Shown here: positions 17,286 to 25,476 of the stretch, in pieces
Position numbering within the stretch: the stretch's first letter is position 1
How the letters are laid out: each line of letters opens with the position of its first letter
From: Piscinibacter caeni
GTDB lineage: Bacteria; Pseudomonadota; Gammaproteobacteria; Burkholderiales; Burkholderiaceae_C
Length of the DNA: 64,000 nucleotides
Direction: 5' to 3'
NCBI GenBank assembly: GCA_003265685.1
Contig: QJOU01000033.1
Coordinates: forward strand, 17,150 to 81,149
Notes under the pieces: model-generated
The model's database searches: none
Seen by the model: only the letters and a program-made list of their open reading frames with translations
Told to the model about the DNA's origin: nothing
Program-made: the position numbers and the translations under genes

Positions 17286-18725
17286 CTAGATGAAGCCGAT
17301 CCGGCGCTGCGCGCCGCCCTCTCGTTCTCGAGCAGGTGTAGCCCCGAGTGCGGTCAGGAGGCTCTCCTGATCCAGCGTGCTCTTGCCGGCGCGCGCCGCG
17401 AGCCGCGCACCCTCGCGCACGACGAAAGCGACGTCCGACAGAGGCCGGCCGGCCAGTTCGCGGGCCAATGGCGAGGGATCGACGTCCTTCTCCCTGGGAA
17501 GGCCGGCAAGGAGCTTGTCCAGCAGTGAGGTGACCTCCGCTTCGTTGGCGTAGTCCACCTTGATCACATGATCGAAGCGGCCTCTGCGCAGGATCGCCGG
17601 ATCGATCATGTCAACTCGATTGGTCATCGCGATGATCAGCACATCGTTCTTGGCCGCCTCAGGAATGCGACGAAGGAACTCGGCGACCTCTTCGACGCGG
17701 TGGTGGCCTGATCCCATCTCACGATCGGCAAGGAATGCCTCCATCTCATCGATCACCAACACGGACGGTGCGCTCTGCATCGCCTTGTCAAAGACTTCAG
17801 CGACCTTCTTGCTGGTCTCATGGATGTAGGGGCTGGCCACGCTCGATGCATCGATCTGGAAACTCGGCCAGCCCAGAAAGTCGATCAACCGGTCCACCGC
17901 AAAAGTCTTCCCGCAGCCAGGCGGCCCATGGAGCACTACGGCGGATGGAAACTCGATCCCGAGCGACTTGTAGCGCTCACGGTTCTGCACGATGTCGACG
18001 ACATGCTCGTTGAAGAAGTCAGCCAGTTCCTCTCTGCCGGGAAGCTCGAAGATCGCCGCGTCCACATGGTCCGCAGCCTTCTGCGGCGTGGGCAGGGCTG
18101 CCGGCACCGGCGTGGCCTCGATGGGAGTCCGTGGAGTTCGCCTCACGTCGCCGGGAATCACCTCTGCAACATCGAATCCGGCAGCCTGCACGACTTCCTT
18201 GAGGTGTCCGGCACCAAGCCAACTCATCGTCTGGCGCAGTCTGCGGAACGACTTGGCAGACACGCTCGCCCCGCCGGTCAGCCAGTACCCCAGCACGACG
18301 TCATCGTCAGTTCGCGAGCTGATGCTGTACGTCGGCAACAGGCGGCTGATCTTCTCGACATAGAGGGCATCCTGCAGAGGCGACTCGGCATCGAGCGCGC
18401 GTGTTGCCTTGAGCGCCAAGGCGAACGCGAGAGCCTCCGCCTTGGTGTCCGGCGATCGGCCCTCCGACACCGGACATAGCACCTGGCTTGCGCCGCACGA
18501 GACTGACAGGAGTCGCTGCTCTCCGAAGGCAAAGGGTATGAGGGTGCCCGGCTCGACAAGGCCCGCATCCATCCATCGCTGGGAAAGTTCGTCATGAACA
18601 ACCAGCGCGCGCCCACCGCCGCTGGTTTCAAGGATCTGCCACTGGGCACCCTCGAAGAGTGCAATGCGAGCGGCCGCACCGTCTGGCAGCTTGAAGCCGA
18701 TCGGGAGCCAGGGGTCGAGTGCCAT
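17286..18725 (-). CDS. AAA+ ATPase (FtsH/p97-like module), 479 aa
   Basis: The C-terminal half is a classic AAA module: Walker A GPPGCGKT at 267-274, Walker B VLVIDEMEAF at 322-331, sensor 1 MTNR at 367-370, and the RRGRFD arginine-finger block at 380-385, followed by a helical lid. The first 215 residues are unrelated to known unfoldase N-domains that I can name. They probably bind the partner or substrate. No protease domain or transmembrane helix is present, so it differs from FtsH. It is 3 bases after the Hsp70-like stop and 10 bases before the transglycosylase-like gene. It likely remodels a protein complex with the Hsp70 (inference). Confidence 0.88.
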   Translation of the reverse strand: MALDPWLPIGFKLPDGAAARIALFEGAQWQILETSGGGRALVVHDELSQRWMDAGLVEPGTLIPFAFGEQRLLSVSCGASQVLCPVSEGRSPDTKAEALAFALALKATRALDAESPLQDALYVEKISRLLPTYSISSRTDDDVVLGYWLTGGASVSAKSFRRLRQTMSWLGAGHLKEVVQAAGFDVAEVIPGDVRRTPRTPIEATPVPAALPTPQKAADHVDAAIFELPGREELADFFNEHVVDIVQNRERYKSLGIEFPSAVVLHGPPGCGKTFAVDRLIDFLGWPSFQIDASSVASPYIHETSKKVAEVFDKAMQSAPSVLVIDEMEAFLADREMGSGHHRVEEVAEFLRRIPEAAKNDVLIIAMTNRVDMIDPAILRRGRFDHVIKVDYANEAEVTSLLDKLLAGLPREKDVDPSPLARELAGRPLSDVAFVVREGARLAARAGKSTLDQESLLTALGATPAREREGGAQRRIGFI

Positions 18726-18728
18726 GGT

Positions 18729-21221
18729 TCAGCTCCGCACGATGTTCGCGCTGAGGGTCATCTCGTCATCCCCACCGGACCCTATCCGGATCGAGTCCAA
18801 CTGGATCACTACTGAACGCAACTTCTCGATGTCGTTTGCCTTCAGTGCCTCGGCACCTGCATTTGCCAGTTGGGCGTGTTCTCGCGCGTCCGGAAAGAGA
18901 TAGGTGTCCGTGGCCAGCCACTTGAAACGATCGATCACGAACCAGTCCTGCCGCCACAAGATCATGAAGTTCTTGCTCCGAAGCTCATCCAGGTGCGCTT
19001 CGAAGTCACCGCTGTTGTTGTCGATTGCCCGCTGCGCGGTCTTCGCAAGGTTGTCGAACGAACTGGCTTCGCTCGGGCGGGCATGCTCGCGAACGGCCTC
19101 GTCGAAGAATCCGACGGCCTTGTCGAGTTCCATCTGACGAATCTCCTTGAGATGGCCTTTTCGTGCCAGTGCCAGTAGCCGCTTGGCCTCCTGCACGTCG
19201 TCCATCGCCTGCTTTGCAGTCTCAGGGTCGGTCTCGCCATTCTTGATAGATTCAGCCTGTTCAAGCTTCTCCCGAGCCTGGGCAAGCCGTGGATCGTCAA
19301 TCTTTGACTCCATCTCTTCGAGTCGCTGAAGCGCGTGCTCGGATTGATCCGTGACTAGCTTGGATGCCTGCGAGTAGTCGATCTGACCGTCCTGGCGCGA
19401 GTAGAAGTTCCGTCCGCTGTGAAAGGAGGCTCCTATCGAAGGAACGGAAACCTCCATGATGATGTTTCCGGAATCGAGGACTTCATAGTCGCAAACCAGC
19501 TCAGACCCGGCAGCGATGACCCCATCGTCGAAGTCTGATCCCTTGATCTTGAGAACTCCGATGTATCGGTTGTCATATATCGGATCCTCGATCTCTCCTT
19601 CCCAGAGCTTGAAGTTGATCGACCCTGCACTCCCGGCCTTGAGCGACTCTTCCGTCTTGAAGGTCTTCTTGCCCTTCTTCGGGAGCTGGTCGCCTTCGCG
19701 GACGAGGTGGTCCAGCACAGTTCGTCCGCCCAACTTCTCCCGCGCCTCCACACCGATCGAATGCGAGGCCGGTATCGCGTCGATGCTAGCTGCGGTTCGG
19801 GCGATGACGATCCTGTCTTCCTTCAGCGCGACCGGGCCACCCTTTGAGTCGAAAACGAAGACCTTGAAGGTGTTCTCGCCTGGCTTGGCCAGGCTCAGTT
19901 CGATTGCGGCACCGTCGTTCAGCGGCAGGCGGCCAGACGACCATCCGGTATCAAGACTGTCGATCTGGAACTCCGCGCCGGCCGCCGCCTTTCCGCCGAC
20001 CTTGACCACGATCTTCGCCTTGGAGTCCGGCGTGCGCGCGATGTAGTTGAATGAGATGTCCAGCGTGCCGCCGGCGCTGAGCGCGCCGCGCGCGCTCTTG
20101 CGTCCTCGGCTTTGCGAAGCCCAGTCGATGGACTCTGCGAACACGGCCGCGCCTTCCGCCACTGCGGTCATCGGGTTGACGTCGGTCGACGGCGCGATTC
20201 CCAGTTCGAAAGCCACCTTGTCGCGCAGCGGCTTGTATTGGGTCGGGCCGCCAACGAAGACCACCCGTTCCACATCGTTAGGACTCAGGCCGGCCTTTTC
20301 GAGGGTGTCGCGTGCGGACCGGATCGCCTCGTCGATCTTCGAGGCGATCAGGTCGTCCAGCTGCGCCCTGTCGAACGGGATATCGACATAGACCTCCGCC
20401 CCGGACTCGTCGGTCGCGCCCAAGTCGGACTCTGTCAGGGTGATGACGGATTCCTCCTTGGCCGAGAGCTCGATCTTCGCCTTCTCGGCGGCCCAGAGGC
20501 ACATCCTCAACAGGGACTTGTACTTCGGATTCGCGCTGAGATCCTCCGGCAGATCGAAGTTCTGCTGAAGCCATGGCTTGACGACGTTGTCGAGAATCGA
20601 GCGGTCGAAGTCCGTACCTCCGCACATCGCGACACCGCCGTGCGCGAGGAGACTCACCCGGCCGCTGATACTCTCCGCCAGCGCAATGTCCAGCGTGCCG
20701 CCCCCCAGGTCGAAGACGAGAAAGACGCCGTCGCCCTTGCGCTGCTTCATGACGCACATCACGGCGGCAACAGGCTCCTGCATCAGTGCCACGTTGCCGA
20801 GACCGGCCATTTCGGCGGCAGCGAGCGTGGCGTCCTTCTGCATCTGGTTGAAGGCTGCCGGAACCGTGATCACGGTTCCTGTCTGCCCACCGTTGCGAAT
20901 CTCCTCAGGCAGGTATCCGAAGCAGAGCTTGAGGATCTCGGCAGAACACTCCTCTGGCGTCATCGTGATGTTCACCGCGCCGAGCTTCACCGGCGTGCTC
21001 GTGCCCATCATCCGCTTGAACTTCGTGGCGGCGTTGTCCGGATTCTTTGCTGCGCTGTCGTAGGCGCGCTTGCCAAGATACTTGTTGCCGCGTCGATCAA
21101 TGAAGATGGCCGACGGCGTGACGTCGTTTTGGTCGGGGCTCTTGTACAGGCGGACAGTCTCTCCGTCATAGGAGCAGATGGCGCTGTTGGTCGTACCGAG
21201 ATCTATGCCGATGTATTTCAT
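18729..21221 (-). CDS. Hsp70/DnaK-like protein with a beta-rich insert, 830 aa
   Basis: The ATPase domain (1-370) has GIDLGTTNS at 5-13, phosphate loop DLGGGTLD at 171-178 and adenosine motif VGGPTQ at 323-328, all intact. DnaK is about 640 residues; the extra length comes from a beta-rich, Ig-like stretch at about 385-475 between the ATPase and substrate domains, and from a longer helical C-terminus (630-830) without the DnaK EEVD-like tail. The substrate-binding-like part spans about 480-620. It overlaps the GrpE-like gene by ATGA and is followed 3 bases later by the AAA+ gene. It is clearly not the housekeeping dnaK. It probably works as a dedicated chaperone motor for this operon. Confidence 0.92.
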   Translation of the reverse strand: MKYIGIDLGTTNSAICSYDGETVRLYKSPDQNDVTPSAIFIDRRGNKYLGKRAYDSAAKNPDNAATKFKRMMGTSTPVKLGAVNITMTPEECSAEILKLCFGYLPEEIRNGGQTGTVITVPAAFNQMQKDATLAAAEMAGLGNVALMQEPVAAVMCVMKQRKGDGVFLVFDLGGGTLDIALAESISGRVSLLAHGGVAMCGGTDFDRSILDNVVKPWLQQNFDLPEDLSANPKYKSLLRMCLWAAEKAKIELSAKEESVITLTESDLGATDESGAEVYVDIPFDRAQLDDLIASKIDEAIRSARDTLEKAGLSPNDVERVVFVGGPTQYKPLRDKVAFELGIAPSTDVNPMTAVAEGAAVFAESIDWASQSRGRKSARGALSAGGTLDISFNYIARTPDSKAKIVVKVGGKAAAGAEFQIDSLDTGWSSGRLPLNDGAAIELSLAKPGENTFKVFVFDSKGGPVALKEDRIVIARTAASIDAIPASHSIGVEAREKLGGRTVLDHLVREGDQLPKKGKKTFKTEESLKAGSAGSINFKLWEGEIEDPIYDNRYIGVLKIKGSDFDDGVIAAGSELVCDYEVLDSGNIIMEVSVPSIGASFHSGRNFYSRQDGQIDYSQASKLVTDQSEHALQRLEEMESKIDDPRLAQAREKLEQAESIKNGETDPETAKQAMDDVQEAKRLLALARKGHLKEIRQMELDKAVGFFDEAVREHARPSEASSFDNLAKTAQRAIDNNSGDFEAHLDELRSKNFMILWRQDWFVIDRFKWLATDTYLFPDAREHAQLANAGAEALKANDIEKLRSVVIQLDSIRIGSGGDDEMTLSANIVRS

Positions 21222-21592
21222 GCGTGTGCCTTCCCGAGCATCACCGTGCCTTGTCTTCGAAGACCCTCGGGGCCCATGATGATGGGCTCCACCATTTGCT
21301 CGACCAAGAGCACATCGTCGGGCCCGAAGTCACCGATGTTCAGCGCCGATGCTGCCATGCCGGGGTCGAATGGCTGTCCCTCGACGTTCACGAGTCGCAG
21401 GCCGCTTGCCTCCAGACTCTCTTCCAGCTTCTTCTGGAAGTAGCGCAACTGATTCACATAGCGCGAACTGTCACCCGCGTCGAGCCTGCTCACGAGACGC
21501 GCGAACAGGCGCGAGAAGCGCCAGCTCTCGACGGCGATCTCGATGAGCGATCGTTCGAGCTGTTCGCTTTCGACTGGCTGCTCATTCGACAT
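21218..21592 (-). CDS. GrpE-like nucleotide exchange factor candidate, 124 aa
   Basis: The C-terminal half reads LRLVNVEGQPFDPGMAASAL and ends in a beta-like EPIIMGPEGLRRQGTVMLG. This resembles the GrpE beta-wing (G..PFDP..H.A followed by V..GY...RVLRPA.V.V), which opens the Hsp70 nucleotide cleft. The N-terminal half is a helix as in GrpE, but shorter. Overlap with the Hsp70-like gene (ATGA) strongly supports partnership. I start at MSNEQPVES, which itself overlaps the regulator gene by 11 bases. The GrpE assignment is from pattern only. Confidence 0.65.
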   Translation of the reverse strand: MSNEQPVESEQLERSLIEIAVESWRFSRLFARLVSRLDAGDSSRYVNQLRYFQKKLEESLEASGLRLVNVEGQPFDPGMAASALNIGDFGPDDVLLVEQMVEPIIMGPEGLRRQGTVMLGKAHA

Positions 21593-21797
21593 GACTACGT
21601 CCTTCCTCCTCTGGATTGCGCGCATTCGCTGCCGGCTCCGACTGCTTCCGGATCCAGAGGTCAATGTCAGCCTTGGAATAGCGCCAAGTTCCCCCGACCT
21701 TGAAGGACGGGATCTTTCGTGCTGCGGAGAGCCGGTAGATCGTGCGCTCCATGACCTTGAGGTAGGCCGAGAGCTCCCTGATGGTGAGGATCTCCAT
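21582..21797 (-). CDS. Excisionase/MerR-like small DNA-binding protein, 71 aa
   Basis: The protein is a single winged-helix HTH_17 domain: MEILTIRELSAYLKVMERTIYRL, then KIPSFKVGGTWRYSKADIDLWI, the signature of excisionase-family binding proteins. The start at 21797 gives the standard domain edge; an in-frame ATG at 21818 adds seven residues. It overlaps the GrpE-like gene by 11 bases and leads the chaperone-like operon. It is therefore more likely a transcriptional regulator of that operon than a recombination factor, since no integrase is nearby. Confidence 0.8.
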   Translation of the reverse strand: MEILTIRELSAYLKVMERTIYRLSAARKIPSFKVGGTWRYSKADIDLWIRKQSEPAANARNPEEEGRSHVE

Positions 21798-22636
21798 GCC
21801 GATGGATTGGATGGGCATCGCCAAGGAAAATCTGTCAGGTTTGCGCAGAGTACGACACGTCATTCAAGGGTACTACGCCAGTGACGGCGATCGTGATCGA
21901 AGGCTCTCCTCAAATGGAGGGGTCGTCATTTCTTGGGGTGACTTCAGTGCCAGGTAGCGCGAGGTGGGATGTTGCCGATGCATCTCACTTCTTGACGCTG
22001 AGTCGGCCTTGCGTCTCCCCGCTGCGCGGGGCCGGGCTGTCGCGCTGCGCGTCGAGCCACCGGGGTACCGGCGTCTCACCCCTGACGGGCTTCCATCCCT
22101 GACGCAACACGGTCAGGCCGGCGGAGCCGGCTGAGACACGCGGCGGCCCTTTCCCATGCCCGGGGATCGCGGGCTGCTTCGTCCGTCCTGCTGCGCAGGA
22201 CCGACGCCCGCTTGGCGATCGGGCCGGCTCGCAGGTCGCTGCGCTGTGCTCCGCTCGGTGCTCGCGCGTCCCGAACGCCACCCCGGTCACCCGCCAAGCC
22301 CGGAGCCGGGCCGCTGAAGACCGAATGCGTTGAAGTGCTCGCAGCGGCTCGACCGCCGCGCCATTCGCTGCGCTCGGTGGCACGTCGGCCGCAGAGCCGC
22401 CGCTGCTCGTGATCGTTCGGCCGGCTACGCTGCAACCGCTGCGCCAGGCGAGCTGGCACAGCGGCCGCGGCGCTGCGCCGCCCGTGGGGAGGGGCAGCCC
22501 GTGCGCCAGTCGTCCCACCGCGCTCCCCCCACGCGCCCCCGTCGAATTGCGAGGGGGACTTGTGGGGGGATCTTCAAGCGGTGGGCCGGGAAACCGGCTC
22601 ACTGCTTCGGCTGCGAAGAACACCACCCATCCCCAA

Positions 22637-22658
22637 CCCCTTCCCGTGAGGGAAGGGG
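22637..22658. promoter_or_regulatory. Perfect hairpin upstream of ssb
   Basis: CCCCTTCCC pairs with GGGAAGGGG around a GTGA tetraloop. It lies 115 bases before the ssb ATG. It could be an attenuator, a terminator of leader transcription, or part of a single-stranded promoter; the sequence alone does not decide. Confidence 0.4.
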
Positions 22659-22674
22659 CCATGCCCACCCCCCG

Positions 22675-22690
22675 CCCGCCCGTGGGCGGG
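22675..22690. promoter_or_regulatory. Second hairpin upstream of ssb
   Basis: CCCGCC and GGCGGG pair around CGTG, 16 bases after the previous hairpin. The two hairpins in tandem before ssb suggest a structured leader RNA or folded ssDNA. Confidence 0.35.
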
Positions 22691-22772
22691 AGCAAGGGAG
22701 TCCGAGCGAGAGGATCAGTTTTCAGGGAACCCGGACCGGGACCCGGCTGGTTGCTCTCGATCGGAGATCGTC

Positions 22773-23237
22773 ATGGCAAACGTTTCTGTCATCCAGCGTC
22801 ACGCGCACCTGGCCGGTGCCGTCAAGCTCGAATTCGTCAACGGCCGCGAAGGCAAGATCGCCAAGGCCGTGCTGACCGCGATCAGCAACACGCGGCGCGG
22901 TTCGGGTGAGGCCCGCGAGGAGGAATCCACCGCGATCCAGTGGACGCTGTGGGGCAAGCAGGCCGAGAACGCCGCCGAGTACCTGGGCAAGGGCTCGCAC
23001 GTGAACATCGTCGGCCGGCTGCGCAACAACAACTACGAGAAGGACGGCGAGACCGTCTACGGGATGGCGTTCACCGCCGAGGAGATCGACTACCTCGACA
23101 GCCGCGCCGAGAGCGAAGCACGCCGCAACGGCGGCCCCGGTACCGACGGCGGCACCAACAGCGCCGAGCGCTCCAGCACCCCGGCCGCGAGCCGCAAGCC
23201 CCGCGCCGCGCGCCAGCCGGCGCACGCCGACGCCTGA
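22773..23237 (+). CDS. ssb: Single-stranded DNA-binding protein, 154 aa
   Basis: Plasmid SSBs coat the incoming strand during conjugation. The OB fold shows IQRHAHLAGAVKLEFVNG, TAIQWTLWGKQAENAAEYLGKG and VNIVGRLRNNNYEKDG, a good fit to bacterial SSB. The C-terminal tail is Ala/Arg-rich and lacks the usual acidic DDDIPF tip, so contacts with host SSB partners may be reduced; this is common in plasmid-specific SSB forms. It leads a rightward pair with the DUF932 gene 77 bases downstream. Confidence 0.9.
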   Translation: MANVSVIQRHAHLAGAVKLEFVNGREGKIAKAVLTAISNTRRGSGEAREEESTAIQWTLWGKQAENAAEYLGKGSHVNIVGRLRNNNYEKDGETVYGMAFTAEEIDYLDSRAESEARRNGGPGTDGGTNSAERSSTPAASRKPRAARQPAHADA

Positions 23238-23314
23238 ACCCTCATCGGGTGGGCGTGAAGCCACTGAGCCGCGCCCGCCCTTCGAACTTCATTCAACGAT
23301 CGAAGGAAACCATC

Positions 23315-24178
23315 ATGTACTCGACCCCGACCCTGGCGAGCCGCTTTGCCCGCAACACCCGCGTGATGCGCGGCGACCAGCCCCTGAGCGAAGACCAGAT
23401 GCGCGCCGCGGCGCCGTCCATCTTCGCCGAGGGCAAGCACGCGAGCCGCTCCGAGCGCTACACCTACATCCCCACCATCGATGTCCTGCGCGGCCTGCGC
23501 AAGGAGGGCTTCGAGCCCTTCATGGTCGCCCAGGGGCAGAGTCGCGTCGAAGGCAAGGCGGAGTTCACCAAGCACATGATCCGCATGCGCCACGCCGGGC
23601 AGGTGCAGACCTGGACCGAGGCGAACGAGATCATCCTGATCAACAGCCACGACGGCGCCAGCAGCTACCAGATGCTCGCGGGCATGTTCCGCTTCGTCTG
23701 CTGCAACGGCCTGGTGGTCGGCGAGGTGGTGGAGGACATCCGCATCCCGCACAAGGGCAACATCCAAGGCGAGGTGATCGAAGGCGCCTTCCGCGTGCTC
23801 GACGAGTTCGAGGCGGTGGGCGAGCACACCGAGGCGATGAAGGCGCTGCAGCTCGAGCCGCCCGAGGAGATCGCCTTCGCGACGGCCGCCCTGGCACTGC
23901 GCTTCGGCGAGCGCACGGTGGAGGAGGGCGGGGGCCATGCCCCGGCGCCGGTGACGGCCGAGCAGCTGATCGAGGCTCGCCGGCCCGAGGACATCGGGCA
24001 CAGCCTGTGGACGACGTTCCAGCGCGTGCAGGAGAACGTGATCCGCGGCGGGCAGCCGGGCCGCAGCGCCCAGGGGCGCCGGCTGCAGACCCGGCCCGTG
24101 GGCAGCATCGACCGCGGCGTGAGCCTGAACCGTGCGCTGTGGATGCTGGCCGAGGAGATGCGCAAGCTGAAGGGCTGA
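23315..24178 (+). CDS. DUF932 family protein, 287 aa
   Basis: DUF932 (phage/plasmid-like) proteins are frequent on conjugative plasmids and phages; the function is unknown. Characteristic segments are RSERYTYIPTIDVLRGLRKEGFEPF, the EIILINSHDGASSYQMLAG block and FRFVCCNGLVVG. The length is typical. The start follows a GAAGGAAACC ribosome site. It is probably co-transcribed with ssb, and a strong hairpin follows its stop. This position suggests a job on newly entered DNA. Confidence 0.88.
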   Translation: MYSTPTLASRFARNTRVMRGDQPLSEDQMRAAAPSIFAEGKHASRSERYTYIPTIDVLRGLRKEGFEPFMVAQGQSRVEGKAEFTKHMIRMRHAGQVQTWTEANEIILINSHDGASSYQMLAGMFRFVCCNGLVVGEVVEDIRIPHKGNIQGEVIEGAFRVLDEFEAVGEHTEAMKALQLEPPEEIAFATAALALRFGERTVEEGGGHAPAPVTAEQLIEARRPEDIGHSLWTTFQRVQENVIRGGQPGRSAQGRRLQTRPVGSIDRGVSLNRALWMLAEEMRKLKG

Positions 24179-24186
24179 CCTGATGG

Positions 24187-24215
24187 CACGCCGGCCCGGC
24201 GACTGGGCCGGCGTG
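24187..24215 (+). terminator. Hairpin after the DUF932 gene
   Basis: An 11-base-pair perfect stem (CACGCCGGCCC with its complement) around a 7-base loop begins 8 bases after the stop. The GC-rich stem is terminator-like but has no T-run. Confidence 0.55.
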
Positions 24216-24243
24216 TCAGGCCCATGTGGCGCCTGCCGAAACG

Positions 24244-24269
24244 CGCGGGCCGGCTGTCGCCGGCCCGCG
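24244..24269 (-). terminator. Hairpin after the toxin gene
   Basis: CGCGGGCCGG pairs with CCGGCCCGCG around a 6-base loop, about 50 bases beyond the end of the leftward toxin gene. With the neighbouring hairpin it insulates two convergent operons. Confidence 0.45.
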
Positions 24270-24319
24270 GCAATACCGGCGCCGCGCTTGCCTACGGCTG
24301 CACGCGGCGCCCGAGACAT

Positions 24320-24676
24320 TCAGCGCTCGTGCGCACGGGCTGACCTATGAGCCCTCAGCCCCCAGCCCTCGGTCATCGCACGCTCGTGGTCCTGGCCACC
24401 GTAGAAGACGCCGAGGACCGATACCACCATGTGCTCGTCGTCGACGGCGTATGCGATAACTGTGCGCCCCTTGTGGTGCGTAAGTCTGAGGCCGGGCCGG
24501 ATGTCTTCACGGGGCACGCCCCGGTGCGGGAAGAGCGACAGACCTTCGCAGGTGTCGATCACGGCGCTGCAGTAGTCCTGCGCAATCGTCGGTGAGGCCC
24601 GTCCTGCGATGTCCAGGTAGAGAACTTCGAGCTGGTCGCTGGCCTCGGGGGCGTAAACGACCTCGTAGGCTGTCAG
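24320..24676 (-). CDS. RelE/ParE-family toxin, about 118 aa, probable CTG start
   Basis: The protein has the ParE fold pattern: AYEVVYAPEASDQLEVLYLDIAG, then GLSLFPHRGVPREDIRPGLR, and the terminal HMVVSVLGVFYGGQD strand. ParE toxins poison gyrase; RelE relatives cut mRNA. No ATG, GTG or TTG is available at the domain edge. The frame opens with CTG at 24676, overlapping the antitoxin stop TGA, so translation is probably coupled and starts at CTG. It lies directly after its antitoxin. The C-terminal 20 residues are unusually long. Confidence 0.75.
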   Translation of the reverse strand: MTAYEVVYAPEASDQLEVLYLDIAGRASPTIAQDYCSAVIDTCEGLSLFPHRGVPREDIRPGLRLTHHKGRTVIAYAVDDEHMVVSVLGVFYGGQDHERAMTEGWGLRAHRSARAHER

Positions 24677-24951
24677 GCCTTCGCCGAAGCCTTCTTGTGG
24701 ACGGCGGCGAGGCGCGCCTTGACGGCGCTGGCCGCCACCGCCCGCGAAGGCTCGGCCTTCAGCTTGTCGTAGGCGGCGGCCACGTCCTTGCGCAGCCAAT
24801 CCTCGACAGCGCGATCGCGCGCCAGCAGCACGCGCAGGCCATCGCGGATCACTTCGCTTTCCGTGGCGTACTCGCCCGAGGCCACCTTCGCGCGCACTGC
24901 CTCGGCCATCTCGTGGGGCAGGGTGATGCTGAACTGCTGGGTCGAGCGCAT
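24673..24951 (-). CDS. ParD/CopG-family antitoxin, 92 aa
   Basis: The N-terminal ribbon-helix-helix reads STQQFSITLPHEMAEAVRAK, then GEYATESEVIRDGLRVL, the standard ParD arrangement for dimeric DNA binding. The Ala/Lys-rich C-terminus would wrap the toxin. It is first in the operon, as usual, and likely represses its own promoter. MRSTQQFS was chosen as start; 16 in-frame residues upstream are possible. Confidence 0.82.
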   Translation of the reverse strand: MRSTQQFSITLPHEMAEAVRAKVASGEYATESEVIRDGLRVLLARDRAVEDWLRKDVAAAYDKLKAEPSRAVAASAVKARLAAVHKKASAKA

Positions 24952-25014
24952 GGCGGTCCTCGCGGCTGTAGGATTGAATCCTACACTGGGTGATGTCACC
25001 CTGCAGGCCGACGT

Positions 25015-25476
25015 TCAGCGCGTCCACAGCGTAACCGCCACGGCCCAGGTCACGGCCGAGGCCGTCGCTGCCGCGGCCGCGTGTGTCAGCCATGGCTCCC
25101 ACCGCGATCTCGGCGGCTCTGCCGGAGGATGGACTGCGGTCTGCAGCCGCTGCAGCGTGGCGCCGAGCTCTGCGCCGAACGCGACGCGCGCGGCGTCGGC
25201 CATCGCCCGAGCCTGTACGTCGGCCGACCGACGCGCCGCTTCATCGGTTCGCGCGAGGATGTGCTGCACCACCTGGACCTTCGCCTTCTCGGACAAGGCC
25301 GCCACCTGGGTTTCGAAGGTGGTGAGCTGGCCTGCGAGCCCGCTGTGTGCGTCGGCCAGGGCCTGCCGCGACAGATCCAGTGCCGGCACCAGCGCTTCGA
25401 CCTGCGCGATCAGCTTGGCCGCCTCGCCGAGCGCATCGACGATCAGCGCTTCGCGGGTCGTCTTGGGATTCGTCAT
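25015..25476 (-). CDS. StbC-like membrane-tipped protein, 153 aa
   Basis: This is the last gene of an stbABC-like operon, overlapping the ATPase gene by four bases. It has a long helical region with coiled-coil character, and a single C-terminal transmembrane helix (AAAATASAVTWAVAVTLW) ending in Arg. This resembles small tail-anchored plasmid proteins of unknown role. The StbC label rests on gene order, not on sequence motifs. Confidence 0.55.
   Translation of the reverse strand: MTNPKTTREALIVDALGEAAKLIAQVEALVPALDLSRQALADAHSGLAGQLTTFETQVAALSEKAKVQVVQHILARTDEAARRSADVQARAMADAARVAFGAELGATLQRLQTAVHPPAEPPRSRWEPWLTHAAAAATASAVTWAVAVTLWTR

Larger units (their letters stand above)
21864..22772. other. 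Hairpin-rich non-coding leader between divergent operons
   Basis: About 900 bases separate the leftward chaperone-like operon from rightward ssb. Long open frames exist on both strands, but their translations are Pro/Arg/Gly-rich and unlike proteins, typical of GC-rich spacer. It must hold the operon promoters. Short inverted repeats include CCCCGC-TGC-GCGGGG at 22017-22031 and two hairpins near 22.65 kb. ssb genes of conjugative plasmids are often expressed early from structured single-stranded entry DNA, so this could be such a leader (inference). Confidence 0.5.

Noticed and set aside
21582..21797. Excisionase-like protein as evidence of a nearby tyrosine integrase
   Set aside because: No integrase is seen, and the gene is translationally coupled to the GrpE-like gene, so a regulator is more likely.
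21985..22695. Long leftward open frame (236 codons) before ssb
   Set aside because: Its translation is Pro/Arg/Gly-rich without protein-like pattern, the opposite strand is equally open, and hairpins fill the area. I treat it as non-coding leader.
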